NCBI RefSeq assembly: GCF_000012325.1
Contig: NC_003910.7
Location: forward strand, 5,309,181-5,373,180
DNA from: Colwellia psychrerythraea 34H
GTDB lineage: Bacteria; Pseudomonadota; Gammaproteobacteria; Enterobacterales; Alteromonadaceae
Length of the DNA: 64,000 bases
Direction: 5' to 3'
Part shown: positions 43,726 through 52,723 of the stretch, piece after piece
Position numbering within the stretch: position 1 is the first letter of the stretch
Layout: the number at the start of each line of letters is the position of its first letter
The notes under the pieces: model-generated
Seen by the model: only the letters and a program-made list of their open reading frames with translations
Database searches by the model: none
What the model was told of the DNA's origin: nothing
Position numbers and translations under genes: made by a program

Positions 43726-44748
43726 CTACGGCTTATTTTCAATTAATGCTAGATGTTGCCAGCCCCGCGTGACAATAGTTAAGGGAGGAGAACTTGGTTG
43801 AGCAGATAAATAGATATATTCATTTGAGAGCTGTTTAATCAAAAACTCTTGCTGACGATAATTTTTGGTTTCTGTTGCGTTAGTATCTAACACCATAACT
43901 AACGCTTTCCCTTGATTATCAACACTATTTAGCGCCTCAAGCGGTAATCGATAGGAAAACGTATCAGTCATGACTTCAGCTAATACATGAACTAATTGTC
44001 CAACAACAACTTGATTCACTTTTAAATTTTCTAATAAAACTTCAATAGTAAATAAATGGCTTTGTTGATCTGCAATAGCTGGAACCTTACTCACAGTGCC
44101 AGTGACTAAACCATATTGCGTTAAATTAAGATCTATTCTTTGCTGTAAATTAACTAGATTAACTTCCGATGCAGTTAACGCGACACGAACGACTAAATTA
44201 TTTTCTACTGCGGCTATTTTTAAAGCACTTTGGCTAGGGCTTTGCAGTTCACCTAAATCAGTATATCGAGCGAGTACTACACCATCAAAAGGTGCAATTA
44301 ACTGCGCTTTAGTGAGATTGTATTGGGCTATTTTATGGCGGGCACGTGTGGTTTCAACTGAGGTGATAGCGTCATCTAATGCTTGTTGTGAGCTTAGTTT
44401 TTTACTTAGCAGCGTTTTAATGCGCTTAATTTCACGTTTTGCTTGTAACAAACGTGCATAACTAGCATTTTTTTCCGCGGTAAGTTCTTCGCTGTCAAGC
44501 TGAGCTAATAACTGGCCTTTAATAAAACTATCACCTTCATCAATAGTAAGTTCTTCGAGATAACCACTACTTTTAAAAGATAAATTTAACGTTCGCTTAA
44601 AGGTTAATTTGCCCGTGCGGTTAATCTTCTTAACAATAGGTTCAGCTTTAATTATTTTGGTTTCAAGTTCTTGCGCATAAATAGGCGCATTTAAGAACAA
44701 ACTGGTAAAGCATAGAACAGAAAGCAATCTAAAAAGACGAGGTTTCAT
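43726..44748 (-). CDS. RND efflux periplasmic adaptor (membrane fusion protein)
   Basis: 340 aa. Signal peptide RLLSVLCFTSLFLNAPIYAQ, no lipobox Cys seen. The adaptor order is legible: barrel-sandwich half with KSSGYLEELTIDEGDSFIKG and LLAQLDSEELTAEKNASYAR, a short coiled-coil hairpin, second lipoyl half LIAPFDGVVLARYTDLGELQ and beta-barrel domain. It links the permease encoded 27 bases downstream to an outer-membrane channel. Usual length for compact HlyD/AcrA-like adaptors. Transcribed with the permease gene on the minus strand. Confidence 0.92.
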   Translation of the reverse strand: MKPRLFRLLSVLCFTSLFLNAPIYAQELETKIIKAEPIVKKINRTGKLTFKRTLNLSFKSSGYLEELTIDEGDSFIKGQLLAQLDSEELTAEKNASYARLLQAKREIKRIKTLLSKKLSSQQALDDAITSVETTRARHKIAQYNLTKAQLIAPFDGVVLARYTDLGELQSPSQSALKIAAVENNLVVRVALTASEVNLVNLQQRIDLNLTQYGLVTGTVSKVPAIADQQSHLFTIEVLLENLKVNQVVVGQLVHVLAEVMTDTFSYRLPLEALNSVDNQGKALVMVLDTNATETKNYRQQEFLIKQLSNEYIYLSAQPSSPPLTIVTRGWQHLALIENKP

Positions 44749-44905
44749 TTTGAGAGTTTAGCCGAAAATTTATTAGAGGATTCATAACTTTAGGCAGTTT
44801 TACTTACAAAGTACATAAATATTAATCATAAGGTAAATATAAATTTTCCAGATCAAATAAACGGGCTAATTAATTAGGGTTTTATTGAGTGATAAGCACT
44901 AATTT

Positions 44906-44938
44906 CGCGTAGCTCAGGCTTTAAGCACAAGCTACGCG
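44906..44938 (-). terminator. GC-containing hairpin after the barrel protein gene
   Basis: Perfect nine-base arms CGCGTAGCT (44906-44914) and its complement (44930-44938) stand out from the AT-rich surroundings, 29 bases beyond the end of the gene at 44967. The T tract is poor, so termination may be rho-independent only in part. The 218-base gap to the adaptor gene shows nothing else clear. Confidence 0.5.
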
Positions 44939-44966
44939 GAGGATAGTCAACGACTCGTGTTTGCAG

Positions 44967-45728
44967 TTAGAAATTAAAAGCTAGGCCAATCACAGTGCCA
45001 TGAGTCACTGTGTCATAACCAAAATATCCATCTTGTCCTGCCCTACCTTCTTCATAATCGACCCAAGTCGCTTTATATTTAAGATCCAAAGTCATTAAAT
45101 CACTGATTTTGTACATAACGCCACTTTGAACAGAAGAAGTAAAGTCAGACCCAAGACCAAAACCGCCTACATCTGCTTGAGCTAAAAACATCCACTTATC
45201 ATCGATATTTTTTATCCACCTAACACCAATGACAGGGTCTATCCAATCAGCCTCAACCTCTTTTTCAAAATTTTTTTCAGGGCGAATTGCAAAATCAAGC
45301 GTTACGTCTATATCGTTATCCCACCACCTAACACCGGCAAAGTAATCAAGAAATCCATCATTCAATTTATTTCGGTATAAGGCATGAAGTTCAAGTACGC
45401 CTTGTCGAACACTAACATCAGTAGAGTTGCCATTGTCATTAGTTTTATCTCCACCAAGATCCATAAAGCCATAATCAAACATAACCCCCCAACCTGAGTC
45501 ATGATGAGCTTCAAAATGAACCATAGCCGCAGCGTCTAAGTTATCTAATATGGTTCCAAAATCAACATCCACATCAGCTGTATTAGTACGACCAATTGTT
45601 GCATCACCTTTAATAGAAGTGACCATTAAATAGGGCTCTAGTTGATAACTCCATTCGTCGGCAGATACACATGCAGAATAAGTACCTATTGCTGAGAGTA
45701 GTAAACTTAATAAAACTTTATTTTTCAT
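44967..45728 (-). CDS. Outer-membrane beta-barrel protein of unknown function
   Basis: 253 aa. Signal peptide VLLSLLLSAIGTYSACVSAD with cleavage before DEWSYQLEPYLMVTSIKGDA. The mature part alternates hydrophobic and polar residues in strands typical of an eight- to ten-strand barrel (GWGVMFDYGFMDLGG, YFAGVRWWDNDIDVTLDFAI, DPVIGVRWIKNIDDKWMFLA) and ends with a terminal Phe (VIGLAFNF), the Bam recognition signature. OmpW/OmpA-like size, but I do not recognise a named family. Stands alone; a 279-base gap lies upstream. Confidence 0.8.
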   Translation of the reverse strand: MKNKVLLSLLLSAIGTYSACVSADEWSYQLEPYLMVTSIKGDATIGRTNTADVDVDFGTILDNLDAAAMVHFEAHHDSGWGVMFDYGFMDLGGDKTNDNGNSTDVSVRQGVLELHALYRNKLNDGFLDYFAGVRWWDNDIDVTLDFAIRPEKNFEKEVEADWIDPVIGVRWIKNIDDKWMFLAQADVGGFGLGSDFTSSVQSGVMYKISDLMTLDLKYKATWVDYEEGRAGQDGYFGYDTVTHGTVIGLAFNF

Positions 45729-45972
45729 CTTATTTCCTTTTTATTTAATATCCTGAAATTTACTTAATTATGAATTTATCCATATAAATTAGACTTAACA
45801 GATTAATATTAATGGTAATAACTATTAGGGATTAGATCAATTACATTCAAAGATTTAACACTGTTTACCAACAGAGTTAATAATTAATTCGCGTTATGAA
45901 GAATAAAGGTTTTATGAAGTGTATGTATTATTTTTTTCAGTATATTCAAAAGTAGAGAACTATTGAATAAGC

Positions 45973-45996
45973 AACCAGGGTAGGTTCACCCTGGTT
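45973..45996 (-). terminator. Hairpin downstream of the lipoprotein/OmpA genes
   Basis: Nine-base arms AACCAGGGT (45973-45981) and its complement (45988-45996) just after the small lipoprotein stop at 46008. The T run is weak. The rest of the gap 45729-46007 has no gene I can support. Confidence 0.5.
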
Positions 45997-46007
45997 ATAA
46001 AACGCTA

Positions 46008-46316
46008 TTAAATTGCAGCGCAACCTTTCAGCATTAATGCAGTATTAACCCCTGTTTTTACCATACCAAAATAACTGGCAGTATTTGAGCTATCGAAGCT
46101 ACTGCTATCAATACCTACCATGTCAGTAATTTGTTGTAATGCGGGGAATGAATTTTTGTCTTTGTCGTAAGCGTCAAAGGTTGTTTCAATTTTATCGCAA
46201 GTAAACATATTAGCCATGCCATCAGATGAAGCATTTTTAATAGCATTACTAGTCTGACACCCTGCCAATAACACAGCGGATAAAGCCACAATACCGATAT
46301 TCATTTTTTTAATCAT
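46008..46316 (-). CDS. Small lipoprotein of unknown function
   Basis: 102 aa. The lipoprotein signal IGIVALSAVLLAGCQTSN ends in a clean lipobox (LLAGC), with Gln following the Cys, so outer-membrane sorting is likely. The remainder is a short soluble domain with two Cys (MFTCDKIE and LKGCAAI) that might form a disulfide. It begins two bases after the OmpA-type lipoprotein gene and is probably its operon partner. Family not recognised. Confidence 0.75.
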   Translation of the reverse strand: MIKKMNIGIVALSAVLLAGCQTSNAIKNASSDGMANMFTCDKIETTFDAYDKDKNSFPALQQITDMVGIDSSSFDSSNTASYFGMVKTGVNTALMLKGCAAI

Positions 46317-46318
46317 TA

Positions 46319-46987
46319 TTATGACTCAGCAATAGGTAATAAAGTTATCTCAACACGTCGGTTAAGTTCGCGACCGCCAGCTGATTGATTGTCTGCTACC
46401 GGCTGTGCTTCACCAAAACCAACTACCTCTAAACGCTCACTAAGAATTTTTTGACCACGTAAATAATTGGCTACCGAGCCCGCACGTTCTTCAGATAGCT
46501 TTTGGTTGTACTGAGCAGAACCGCTAGAATCTGTATGACCAGAAACAACAACAAGTGTTTTGTTATATTCTTCAAGCACTAAGGCAACAGAATTTAATAC
46601 ACCAGTAAAGTTAGTGTTGATGTTAGAGCTGCTAGTAGCAAAAGTGATGTTGCCAGGCATGATCAGGTTAATTTTGTCACCTTCACGTTGAATACTTACA
46701 CCACTATCTCTCAGTTGCTTACGTAACTTAGCTTCTTGAGAATCCATATAAAAACCAATACCGCCACCTATAGCCGCACCACCAGCTGCTGCTGCAAGAA
46801 TGCGTTTATTGCGTGTATTGCTGTCTTCATCTTTATTGCTTATATAAGCCACAACTGCTGCTAGGCCAGCACCCGTTGTTGCGCCAATAGCGGTCTTGCT
46901 GGTTTTGCTTTCCCCAGTATAAGGGTCAAATGTTGTACAAGCTTGTAACAGCAGTATGGCTGAAGCGGTGGTGATTATTTTTTTCAT
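46319..46987 (-). CDS. OmpA-family lipoprotein (YiaD-like)
   Basis: 222 aa. I place the start at the ATG at 46987 (MKKIITTASAILLLQACTTF) because it has a CAGGGA ribosome site; an upstream in-frame ATG at 47056 would put 23 polar residues ahead of the signal. Lipobox LLLQAC. A glycine-zipper region follows (AIGATTGAGLAAVVAY and AAAAGGAAIGGGIGF), then the OmpA C-terminal peptidoglycan-binding domain with NTNFTGVLNSVALVL, VVSGHTDSSGSAQYNQKLSE and VGFGEAQPVADNQSAGGREL then NRRVEI. It anchors the outer membrane to peptidoglycan. Confidence 0.9.
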   Translation of the reverse strand: MKKIITTASAILLLQACTTFDPYTGESKTSKTAIGATTGAGLAAVVAYISNKDEDSNTRNKRILAAAAGGAAIGGGIGFYMDSQEAKLRKQLRDSGVSIQREGDKINLIMPGNITFATSSSNINTNFTGVLNSVALVLEEYNKTLVVVSGHTDSSGSAQYNQKLSEERAGSVANYLRGQKILSERLEVVGFGEAQPVADNQSAGGRELNRRVEITLLPIAES

Positions 46988-47127
46988 GGATATTCCCTGT
47001 TTTGGCCTGATTGCTACTGATTCGAAGCTATGGCTATTATTAATTACTATGCCCAAACTACTTGAAGGGCTTGGATATTTATCGATGTTATTGCGGTTAT
47101 GTGTTTTTTATAGCTATTTTAAGACAT

Positions 47128-47153
47128 AAAAAAACCCGATTGGTGTCGGGTTT
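47128..47153 (-). terminator. Intrinsic terminator after tRNA-Arg
   Basis: Arms AAACCCGA (47132-47139) and TCGGGTTT (47146-47153). On the minus strand the GC stem is followed by seven T, a good rho-independent terminator for the tRNA transcribed from 47357 down. Confidence 0.8.
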
Positions 47154-47280
47154 AAATATTTACGAAAACGCACATATCAATAGCGAACTAAATTTTAAAA
47201 ACAACAGCTATAACATTTAACTTTCGCAATATAATTACTAACGTTAAGTTTTGTAATCTAGATAATAAAATTGCTCTAAA

Positions 47281-47357
47281 TGGTCCACCCGACAGGAGTC
47301 GAACCTGTGACCTATGCCTCCGGAGGGCATCGCTCTATCCAGCTGAGCTACGGGTGG
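47281..47357 (-). tRNA. tRNA-Arg (anticodon CCG)
   Basis: Reads on the minus strand from CCACCCG (acceptor 5' arm) to CGGGTGG, discriminator A and encoded CCA. All arms fit: D arm GCTC/GAGC, anticodon stem ATGCC/GGCAT with loop CTCCGGA (anticodon CCG), T arm ACAGG/CCTGT with TTCGACT loop. 77 bases including CCA. Strongly resembles the E. coli tRNA-Arg(CCG). It decodes CGG. No att-like duplication of its 3' end was noticed in this window. Confidence 0.96.
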
Positions 47358-47520
47358 AAAATAAGAAATGGCATTCTATAAAAAGCCTCGAACGAATACC
47401 AGTACTTAATTTTTTTTGTTAAGTATATTGATAAATTTATTCGAGAGTTGGATATAGACTAAATTTGTTAACTTACGAAGACCATGTTTCAGCGCTTTGT
47501 AATATACTTAACTGAGTTAA

Positions 47521-47700
47521 TTAAGAGGCTCGCTGACAGTAATCATCGTTATCCTCTACATACCTTTGAGCTTGTTTAATTGAACCAAAATAATAAGTAA
47601 GTAATTTACCGCGTTTTTCACGTATGGTAATAGGAAAATCGAGCTGTTGAACAACTTCAAGCCACGTTTTAACTAGAGCTAATGGTGGTAGTTCTTGCAT
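47521..47700 (-). CDS. Small conserved-looking hypothetical protein
   Basis: 59 aa from the ATG at 47700, preceded by AAGGATG seven bases upstream; an in-frame ATG at 47733 would add 11 residues without a site. Sequence: MQELPPLALVKTWLEVVQQL and then FPITIREKRGKLLTYYFGSI with a C-terminal KQAQRYVEDNDDYC. It looks like a compact alpha/beta fold, soluble, no signal. Similar size proteins of unknown function occur in related marine genera, but I cannot name a family. Lies alone between tRNA-Arg and the transporter operon. Confidence 0.6.
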   Translation of the reverse strand: MQELPPLALVKTWLEVVQQLDFPITIREKRGKLLTYYFGSIKQAQRYVEDNDDYCQRAS

Positions 47701-47817
47701 ATTTTCATCCTTGAAAGTAATAACTAATAACACTCTACGTCAATTAATTAGGTAAATCAAAGCCCAGAGCCACTTAATAATAATGTTAGGGTCGTAGCTT
47801 TTATTAAAGCGATAGCA

Positions 47818-49284
47818 CTAGAAATAGTATCTAAGACTGCCATAAACACTCAAAGGGTAAGCCCCAAATTCTGAGCCAAAAGCATAATTTCCATTGGCGC
47901 CACTCGCATTATATTGCAAGGTATCCCCATGACTTATATACAGTCCAAAATCAGAGTATAAATTATCACTCCAACTGGTTTCACTACTGACAGTTAAGAA
48001 CACTGAGCTATCGCTGATATTATAAAAAGCACTGGCGCTAACAGACACCAAAGGAGAGACTAACCAAGTTAATGCGGGGATAAGGTAGTGTTCACCATAT
48101 AAATACACACCAGCTTTCTGGTAGGGCGCTTGTGTCGCCAGTTTGGTGTAATTCTCAACATTATTACTGCCCGCACCATTATAGTGATACTCGATCATAA
48201 TAATTACATCTTCATTTAACGCATAGTCTGAGCCAATTGAAGAACGCCAATAGTTATCAGTGTAGGCGCCAGCCAAGGGTAGGGTGTTTGTTGCAAAGTT
48301 GTCTACGGTGATGTTTTCTAATGAATTATTTCCGTCAGTATTATTTTCAGAAGCATTACCTTCAGCATTGTTACTTTGGCGCCAGTCCATATAAGCGGCC
48401 TCAAACCAAAAACCAAAATCACCTATTGAACGCTCAATGCCACCACCCAGTAACCAGGCATCATCAAGTATGATAGCGATAGCTTCTATATCATTACCTT
48501 GAATAGAGTTTTTACCACGTAAAAAAGCGGCACTGTTTTGTTTTTTACCATCCTCACCGATAACCAACCCCATATCTATCACAGCAAAATCACCGACATC
48601 AGCTTTATATCGAATAGCATCAATACCAACACGATACTCTTGGTTAAGAGTTTGAATAGCAAAAGGGATAAATATATCGGTTGGATTGGTGAAGCGAGCA
48701 GAACCAAATGATAATACTTGTCGTCCAATCGTTAAATCGCCGTAGTCATTACTGTATTGATAATTAAATCGGTCAAGGTTTTGCAAAACCACGCCATGAC
48801 TACCTACATCACTCAAAACGGCATCAAAATCTTTATAACGATATTGATTACTCGCCGAAGAAACTGTACCACCAATAACGCCTAGGTTTCCCTTGGTATA
48901 GTATTCAGCCATTGTACTATTTGAGAAATACAGTGGCTGTATTTCGTAATCTATTTCAATATTACCTTTGCTTGAGGACAAATAAGACGCCATTAAACGT
49001 AGTGCGTTTTGTGATTGAAAGTTACCGGCAATGCTTTGAGCTTGATTTTGAACACTATTATTTTTAATTGTGTTGCTCTCAGTAGTGATATTTTCAATAG
49101 TACTTTTATCAATGGAATCGCTTTGAATAGATATGCTGTCTTGTGCGAGTGCATAACTTTTCATGTAACCACTAAATGAAAAACTATCCGCAAAGCTGCT
49201 CATAGGCGAGACAGTAGCGCCAAGTAGCGTTAATACTAATAAAAACTTAACGGGCAAGCTTAATCTTTGCACTAATTCATGCAT
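47818..49284 (-). CDS. Outer-membrane beta-barrel protein linked to an ABC exporter (DUF1302-like)
   Basis: 488 aa. Signal peptide FLLVLTLLGATVSPMSSFAD, then SFSFSGYMKSYALAQDSISI as barrel start and many short strands (YRYKDFDAVLSDVGSHGVVL, LTIGRQVLSFGSARFTNPTD), ending SVYGSLRYYF with C-terminal Phe. The GRQVLSFGSARFTNPTDIF stretch resembles porin-like DUF1302 proteins. A polar Asn/Ser-rich segment (~45-85, and again near 310-325) may be flexible loops. It overlaps the ABC ATPase gene end by one base, so it is part of the same operon and may be the outer-membrane exit or receiver. Confidence 0.8.
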   Translation of the reverse strand: MHELVQRLSLPVKFLLVLTLLGATVSPMSSFADSFSFSGYMKSYALAQDSISIQSDSIDKSTIENITTESNTIKNNSVQNQAQSIAGNFQSQNALRLMASYLSSSKGNIEIDYEIQPLYFSNSTMAEYYTKGNLGVIGGTVSSASNQYRYKDFDAVLSDVGSHGVVLQNLDRFNYQYSNDYGDLTIGRQVLSFGSARFTNPTDIFIPFAIQTLNQEYRVGIDAIRYKADVGDFAVIDMGLVIGEDGKKQNSAAFLRGKNSIQGNDIEAIAIILDDAWLLGGGIERSIGDFGFWFEAAYMDWRQSNNAEGNASENNTDGNNSLENITVDNFATNTLPLAGAYTDNYWRSSIGSDYALNEDVIIMIEYHYNGAGSNNVENYTKLATQAPYQKAGVYLYGEHYLIPALTWLVSPLVSVSASAFYNISDSSVFLTVSSETSWSDNLYSDFGLYISHGDTLQYNASGANGNYAFGSEFGAYPLSVYGSLRYYF

Positions 49285-50024
49285 TAACTTCTGCGCTCAT
49301 CATCAACAATGCAGCCATCAACCAAACGAATAATACGTTTGGCTCGTTCCATTATCTTTGGATCATGCGTTGAAAATACAAAGGTCATATTTTGCTTTTC
49401 ATTTAATTCTTTCATCATATCAAGCAAATCAGCACCTGTTTTCGAGTCTAGATTAGCTGTCGGTTCATCCGCTAAAATAATACTAGGCTTTGATACCATA
49501 GCCCTTGCTACGGCTACGCGTTGCTGTTGCCCCCCTGATAATTCAGCAGGGCGACGATCTCCCAAACCTTCTAAACCTACCGCATGCATTAGCTTATCTA
49601 CGCGTTTGTTTCGCTCTGCTGTAGGTACGCCTTGCAGTAACATAATATACTCAATGTTTTCTCGGGCGCTTAACACAGGTATCAAGTTATAGGCTTGAAA
49701 AATAAAGCCAATATGATCACGTCTGAAATCTGACAACTCGGTGCCTGTCATACGATTAATATTTTTATTATCTAAAAACACATCACCTGAACTTGAATTA
49801 TCCAAACCACCAATTAATTGCAATAAAGTTGATTTACCTGAGCCAGAAGGGCCTATTATCGCGGTAAATTCACCTCGTTCTATGGTGATATTGGCATCAG
49901 TCAGCGCTTTAACTAACGTATCACCTTGACCAAATTCTCTACACAAATGAGTCGTTTCAATGACAGTATTTTGGCTAACCGTCGCTTTATTATTGACGCC
50001 AGCAATATCCACTTGAGTTGTCAT
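49284..50024 (-). CDS. ABC transporter ATP-binding protein (LolD/MacB-type)
   Basis: 246 aa. Full nucleotide-binding domain: Walker A IGPSGSGKSTLLQLIGGLDN near 58, Q loop FIFQAYNLIP near 107, signature LSGGQQQRVAVARAM near 162, Walker B IILADEPTANLDS near 181 and the H loop FSTHDP near 218. The LolD/MacB family form (spaced with GGLDN and AYNLIPVLSA) pairs with FtsX-like permeases, two of which are encoded upstream. An extra ~25-residue N-terminus (VDIAGVNNKATVSQNTVIET) is unusual. The barrel protein gene overlaps its end. Confidence 0.93.
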   Translation of the reverse strand: MTTQVDIAGVNNKATVSQNTVIETTHLCREFGQGDTLVKALTDANITIERGEFTAIIGPSGSGKSTLLQLIGGLDNSSSGDVFLDNKNINRMTGTELSDFRRDHIGFIFQAYNLIPVLSARENIEYIMLLQGVPTAERNKRVDKLMHAVGLEGLGDRRPAELSGGQQQRVAVARAMVSKPSIILADEPTANLDSKTGADLLDMMKELNEKQNMTFVFSTHDPKIMERAKRIIRLVDGCIVDDERRS

Positions 50025-50092
50025 TTTAATAATTTCCTTTTCACTCAGTAATTTCTTATTCTTGAATTAACTATTAACTCTCAACTAACCAA

Positions 50093-51418
50093 TTAGAGGG
50101 TTTTTCGCATGGCAAAAGAAGGTTGTAAACGCGCCGCATGAAAAGCAGGGTATACACTCGCAATAAGGGTAACTGCTAACGTCGCGACTCCCATAATGGC
50201 AAAACTGCTGGCGTCGAGTATTAAATAGATGGGTTCATTTAAAGTCATACCTGACATTTCTAATTCAGAGTAATCTATACCGACAATAGAACCCCAGTAG
50301 CACAAGAGAAAAGCCATTAATAAACCAACAGTTACGCTTAACAAACCGATGAAAAAACCTTCCAGCATTATTTGATAAAAGAGCTGCTTAGATCGTGTTC
50401 CTATAGCCAGTAAAATACCAAACTCTGTTTGTCGCTCAAAAATAGACATAAACATAGTGTTTATTAACCCTAAGCAAACCAGTACATACATGATGATTGA
50501 AACAATCAGTGTCGAGTACTTGGTCATCGCCAGCATACTACTTAATTGAGGCACTAATTCTTTCCAACTTAACGTTTCTATTTGGTCATTATTAAGTGTT
50601 TTCCAAAAGGGTAGGGTACTATCTTCAGCTTGATGTAAGTGTTGTAAACGAAGAGCAACTTCATGCACACCAGCAATGTTTAACAATTTCTGTCCTTGTG
50701 ACAAGTTAATAAAAGCCATACCTATATCCATGCTTCTTTCATTAAAACTAAATAAGCCTGAAACACGAAACAGTGCTTGAGATAAATCGCCACCATTAGC
50801 TTCTGAAACAGTAATAACCACCCGGTCACCTAAACTAATTTCTAATAAATCAGCAAGTTGTTCTCCTATGATGATTTCACCATCAATACCTGATAAATAT
50901 TCCCCTTGAGTTACCGCTAATTTTAACTTACTCACTTGTGCTTCTTGTATTGCATCTACACCATAAACAATTGCTGAGGCAACATTTTCAGAAGAGGAGG
51001 TCATCGCGCCTGTTAATACCCTTGGGGCAAATGCTTGAATGGCTGTGGTGGCGTTAAGTTGCTGATATAGTGTTGTAGTATCTTCAATGTATAAATCTAT
51101 ATCGTTTGCCTCACGAAAACCCACCCGATGAATTTGTCCTTCTCCTAAGAAGGTTTGTGTACTGATTTTTACCATGGTTTCTACCATGCCTCTGACAAAA
51201 GCATCGGTAAATAAAATAGCCGCTAGGCTGCATGAAATAAGAAGTACGGTTAATAGTGTTCTACGAGTATTTCTAAAAATACTGCGCTTGGCTAAACGTG
51301 CAATTATCGCATTTTGACTGCTGTTATGTTGAGTCGAGTTGGATTCATTGACAGTAGCTGATGAGCCGTTGTTATCGAGTTTAGAAGCATTGTATGAATT
51401 AGGTGTTCGTGTTGCCAT
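50093..51418 (-). CDS. ABC transporter permease, FtsX/LolC-like (second permease)
   Basis: 441 aa. A polar ~45-residue leader rich in Asn and Ser (NSYNASKLDNNGSSATVNES) precedes ARLAKRSIFRNTRRTLLTVL and the first helix; a large periplasmic domain follows (~75-300) and three C-terminal helices at ~305-440 with INTMFMSIFERQTEFGILLA, the FtsX-type coupling motif near 317. Pairs with the permease at 51427. MacB/LolC-fold permeases usually move lipids or lipoproteins rather than pump through the membrane pore. The long Asn/Ser leader is odd. Confidence 0.9.
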   Translation of the reverse strand: MATRTPNSYNASKLDNNGSSATVNESNSTQHNSSQNAIIARLAKRSIFRNTRRTLLTVLLISCSLAAILFTDAFVRGMVETMVKISTQTFLGEGQIHRVGFREANDIDLYIEDTTTLYQQLNATTAIQAFAPRVLTGAMTSSSENVASAIVYGVDAIQEAQVSKLKLAVTQGEYLSGIDGEIIIGEQLADLLEISLGDRVVITVSEANGGDLSQALFRVSGLFSFNERSMDIGMAFINLSQGQKLLNIAGVHEVALRLQHLHQAEDSTLPFWKTLNNDQIETLSWKELVPQLSSMLAMTKYSTLIVSIIMYVLVCLGLINTMFMSIFERQTEFGILLAIGTRSKQLFYQIMLEGFFIGLLSVTVGLLMAFLLCYWGSIVGIDYSELEMSGMTLNEPIYLILDASSFAIMGVATLAVTLIASVYPAFHAARLQPSFAMRKTL

Positions 51419-51426
51419 AATGATAT

Positions 51427-52674
51427 TTAAACCGCCTGTAATGCTTTTAACGGTGATATTTTAGCTGCCCGAATCGCAGGAATAAAACTAACGATTAACG
51501 TACTACTAATAACAACAATTGAGGGTAATAACACTACAAACCAGCTTACTTCTCCTAGCATGGTATCAAATATAATCCCGCCCATATCTATTGGCTCTGG
51601 CATAGAGATACCAACACCTGCCAGCCAAAAACAAACAGGTAGCGCGAGTAGCAATCCAAGTAAACAACCGATAATAGCCAGTACAAAAGACTCTAACATT
51701 ATTAAGGTAAAAACCGCTAAAGGCCGAGTTCCAATAGCCTTCAAAACGCCAAACTCGCGGGTTCGCTCCATGGTGCCCATTAAGATGGTATTTAATACGC
51801 CTATTGAGACGATAAATATAATAATGCCCATAGAGACATAACTGCCTTTTTTATCCGCTTGCATACTCTTATAAAAAGAGGATTCAACCACTTGCCATGG
51901 TTCTACACTTAAGCTCTCATCTTTAAGCGCTGATTGAGTTTTAGCAGCGAATTCCCTTGCTTGGCTTTGACTCGATAAAATTAACGCTAATTCGTGAACT
52001 TTACTGGTATCACCTGCCATTGATAAAAACTCTCGCATGGCTGTTAAGCTAATATAAACATTCATACGTTCATATGAGCTAGCATCACCCACAATAGCAA
52101 CGACATTAAAAATATCATTGGCGATAGAGCCATCAATACCTTGAGAAATGAGTACCAGTTCGTCACCAACTGTAAGCTGTAAGTTTTTAGCTAGACTAAA
52201 GCCGATCATGGCGGGAAAATAAGCATCCTTACTTATTTTATTGGCCAACGGTCTTGTTAAATAATATCCCTCGTTAACTTTATTATCTAACCCTGTGGTT
52301 TTAGCTTCTCGCTCGGGATCAATACCAATAACCTGAGCTGGAAAAGTTTTATTCTTGCCGTAAGCTAAAGAAGGACTATAAATTCGTGGCGCAACACCTA
52401 ATACCAGTGTTTTTTGCTCTAATAGAGTAATGATCTCATCAGCATGATTGATCGTTTTGTATAGAGAAGGGCGCTCTAGGTAGTTTTCTTTATGAATTTG
52501 CACATGCCCGGTGTGATCTTGGGTAAATATATTAATAATGTTGCTATAACTTCCCTCTGACATAGAGAGAGTTAGGCAAAGTAAAAAAAAGCCGCCACCC
52601 ATGCTCAATAATGTTAACAATGAACGGCGTCGATTACGTAATATGTTCCTAAAGGCAAGTTTTACTATCAGCAT
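51427..52674 (-). CDS. ABC transporter permease, FtsX/LolC-like (first permease)
   Basis: 415 aa. One N-terminal helix following LAFRNILRNRRRSLLTLLSM, periplasmic domain ~45-275, then three helices with VLNTILMGTMERTREFGVLK near 290 (the FtsX coupling helix) and a final AIRAAKISPLKALQAV. Same architecture as the neighbour at 50093 with clear sequence similarity, so the two form a heterodimer, as in LolCE. Eight bases separate the genes. Intact and normal length. Confidence 0.92.
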   Translation of the reverse strand: MLIVKLAFRNILRNRRRSLLTLLSMGGGFFLLCLTLSMSEGSYSNIINIFTQDHTGHVQIHKENYLERPSLYKTINHADEIITLLEQKTLVLGVAPRIYSPSLAYGKNKTFPAQVIGIDPEREAKTTGLDNKVNEGYYLTRPLANKISKDAYFPAMIGFSLAKNLQLTVGDELVLISQGIDGSIANDIFNVVAIVGDASSYERMNVYISLTAMREFLSMAGDTSKVHELALILSSQSQAREFAAKTQSALKDESLSVEPWQVVESSFYKSMQADKKGSYVSMGIIIFIVSIGVLNTILMGTMERTREFGVLKAIGTRPLAVFTLIMLESFVLAIIGCLLGLLLALPVCFWLAGVGISMPEPIDMGGIIFDTMLGEVSWFVVLLPSIVVISSTLIVSFIPAIRAAKISPLKALQAV

Positions 52675-52723
52675 AGGTATTTACATTTATCGTTATAAAA
52701 TGAAATGAAATGAAATAAAGCGA

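Noticed and set aside
44096..44461. 121-codon open frame on the + strand inside the adaptor gene
   Set aside because: Antisense to a clear membrane fusion protein; no recognisable domain or ribosome site.
47281..47357. tRNA-Arg as an integration site
   Set aside because: No integrase gene and no repeated copy of the tRNA 3' end noticed in the window.
49309..49692. 127-codon open frame on the + strand inside the ABC ATPase gene
   Set aside because: Antisense to Walker and signature motifs; not a plausible gene.
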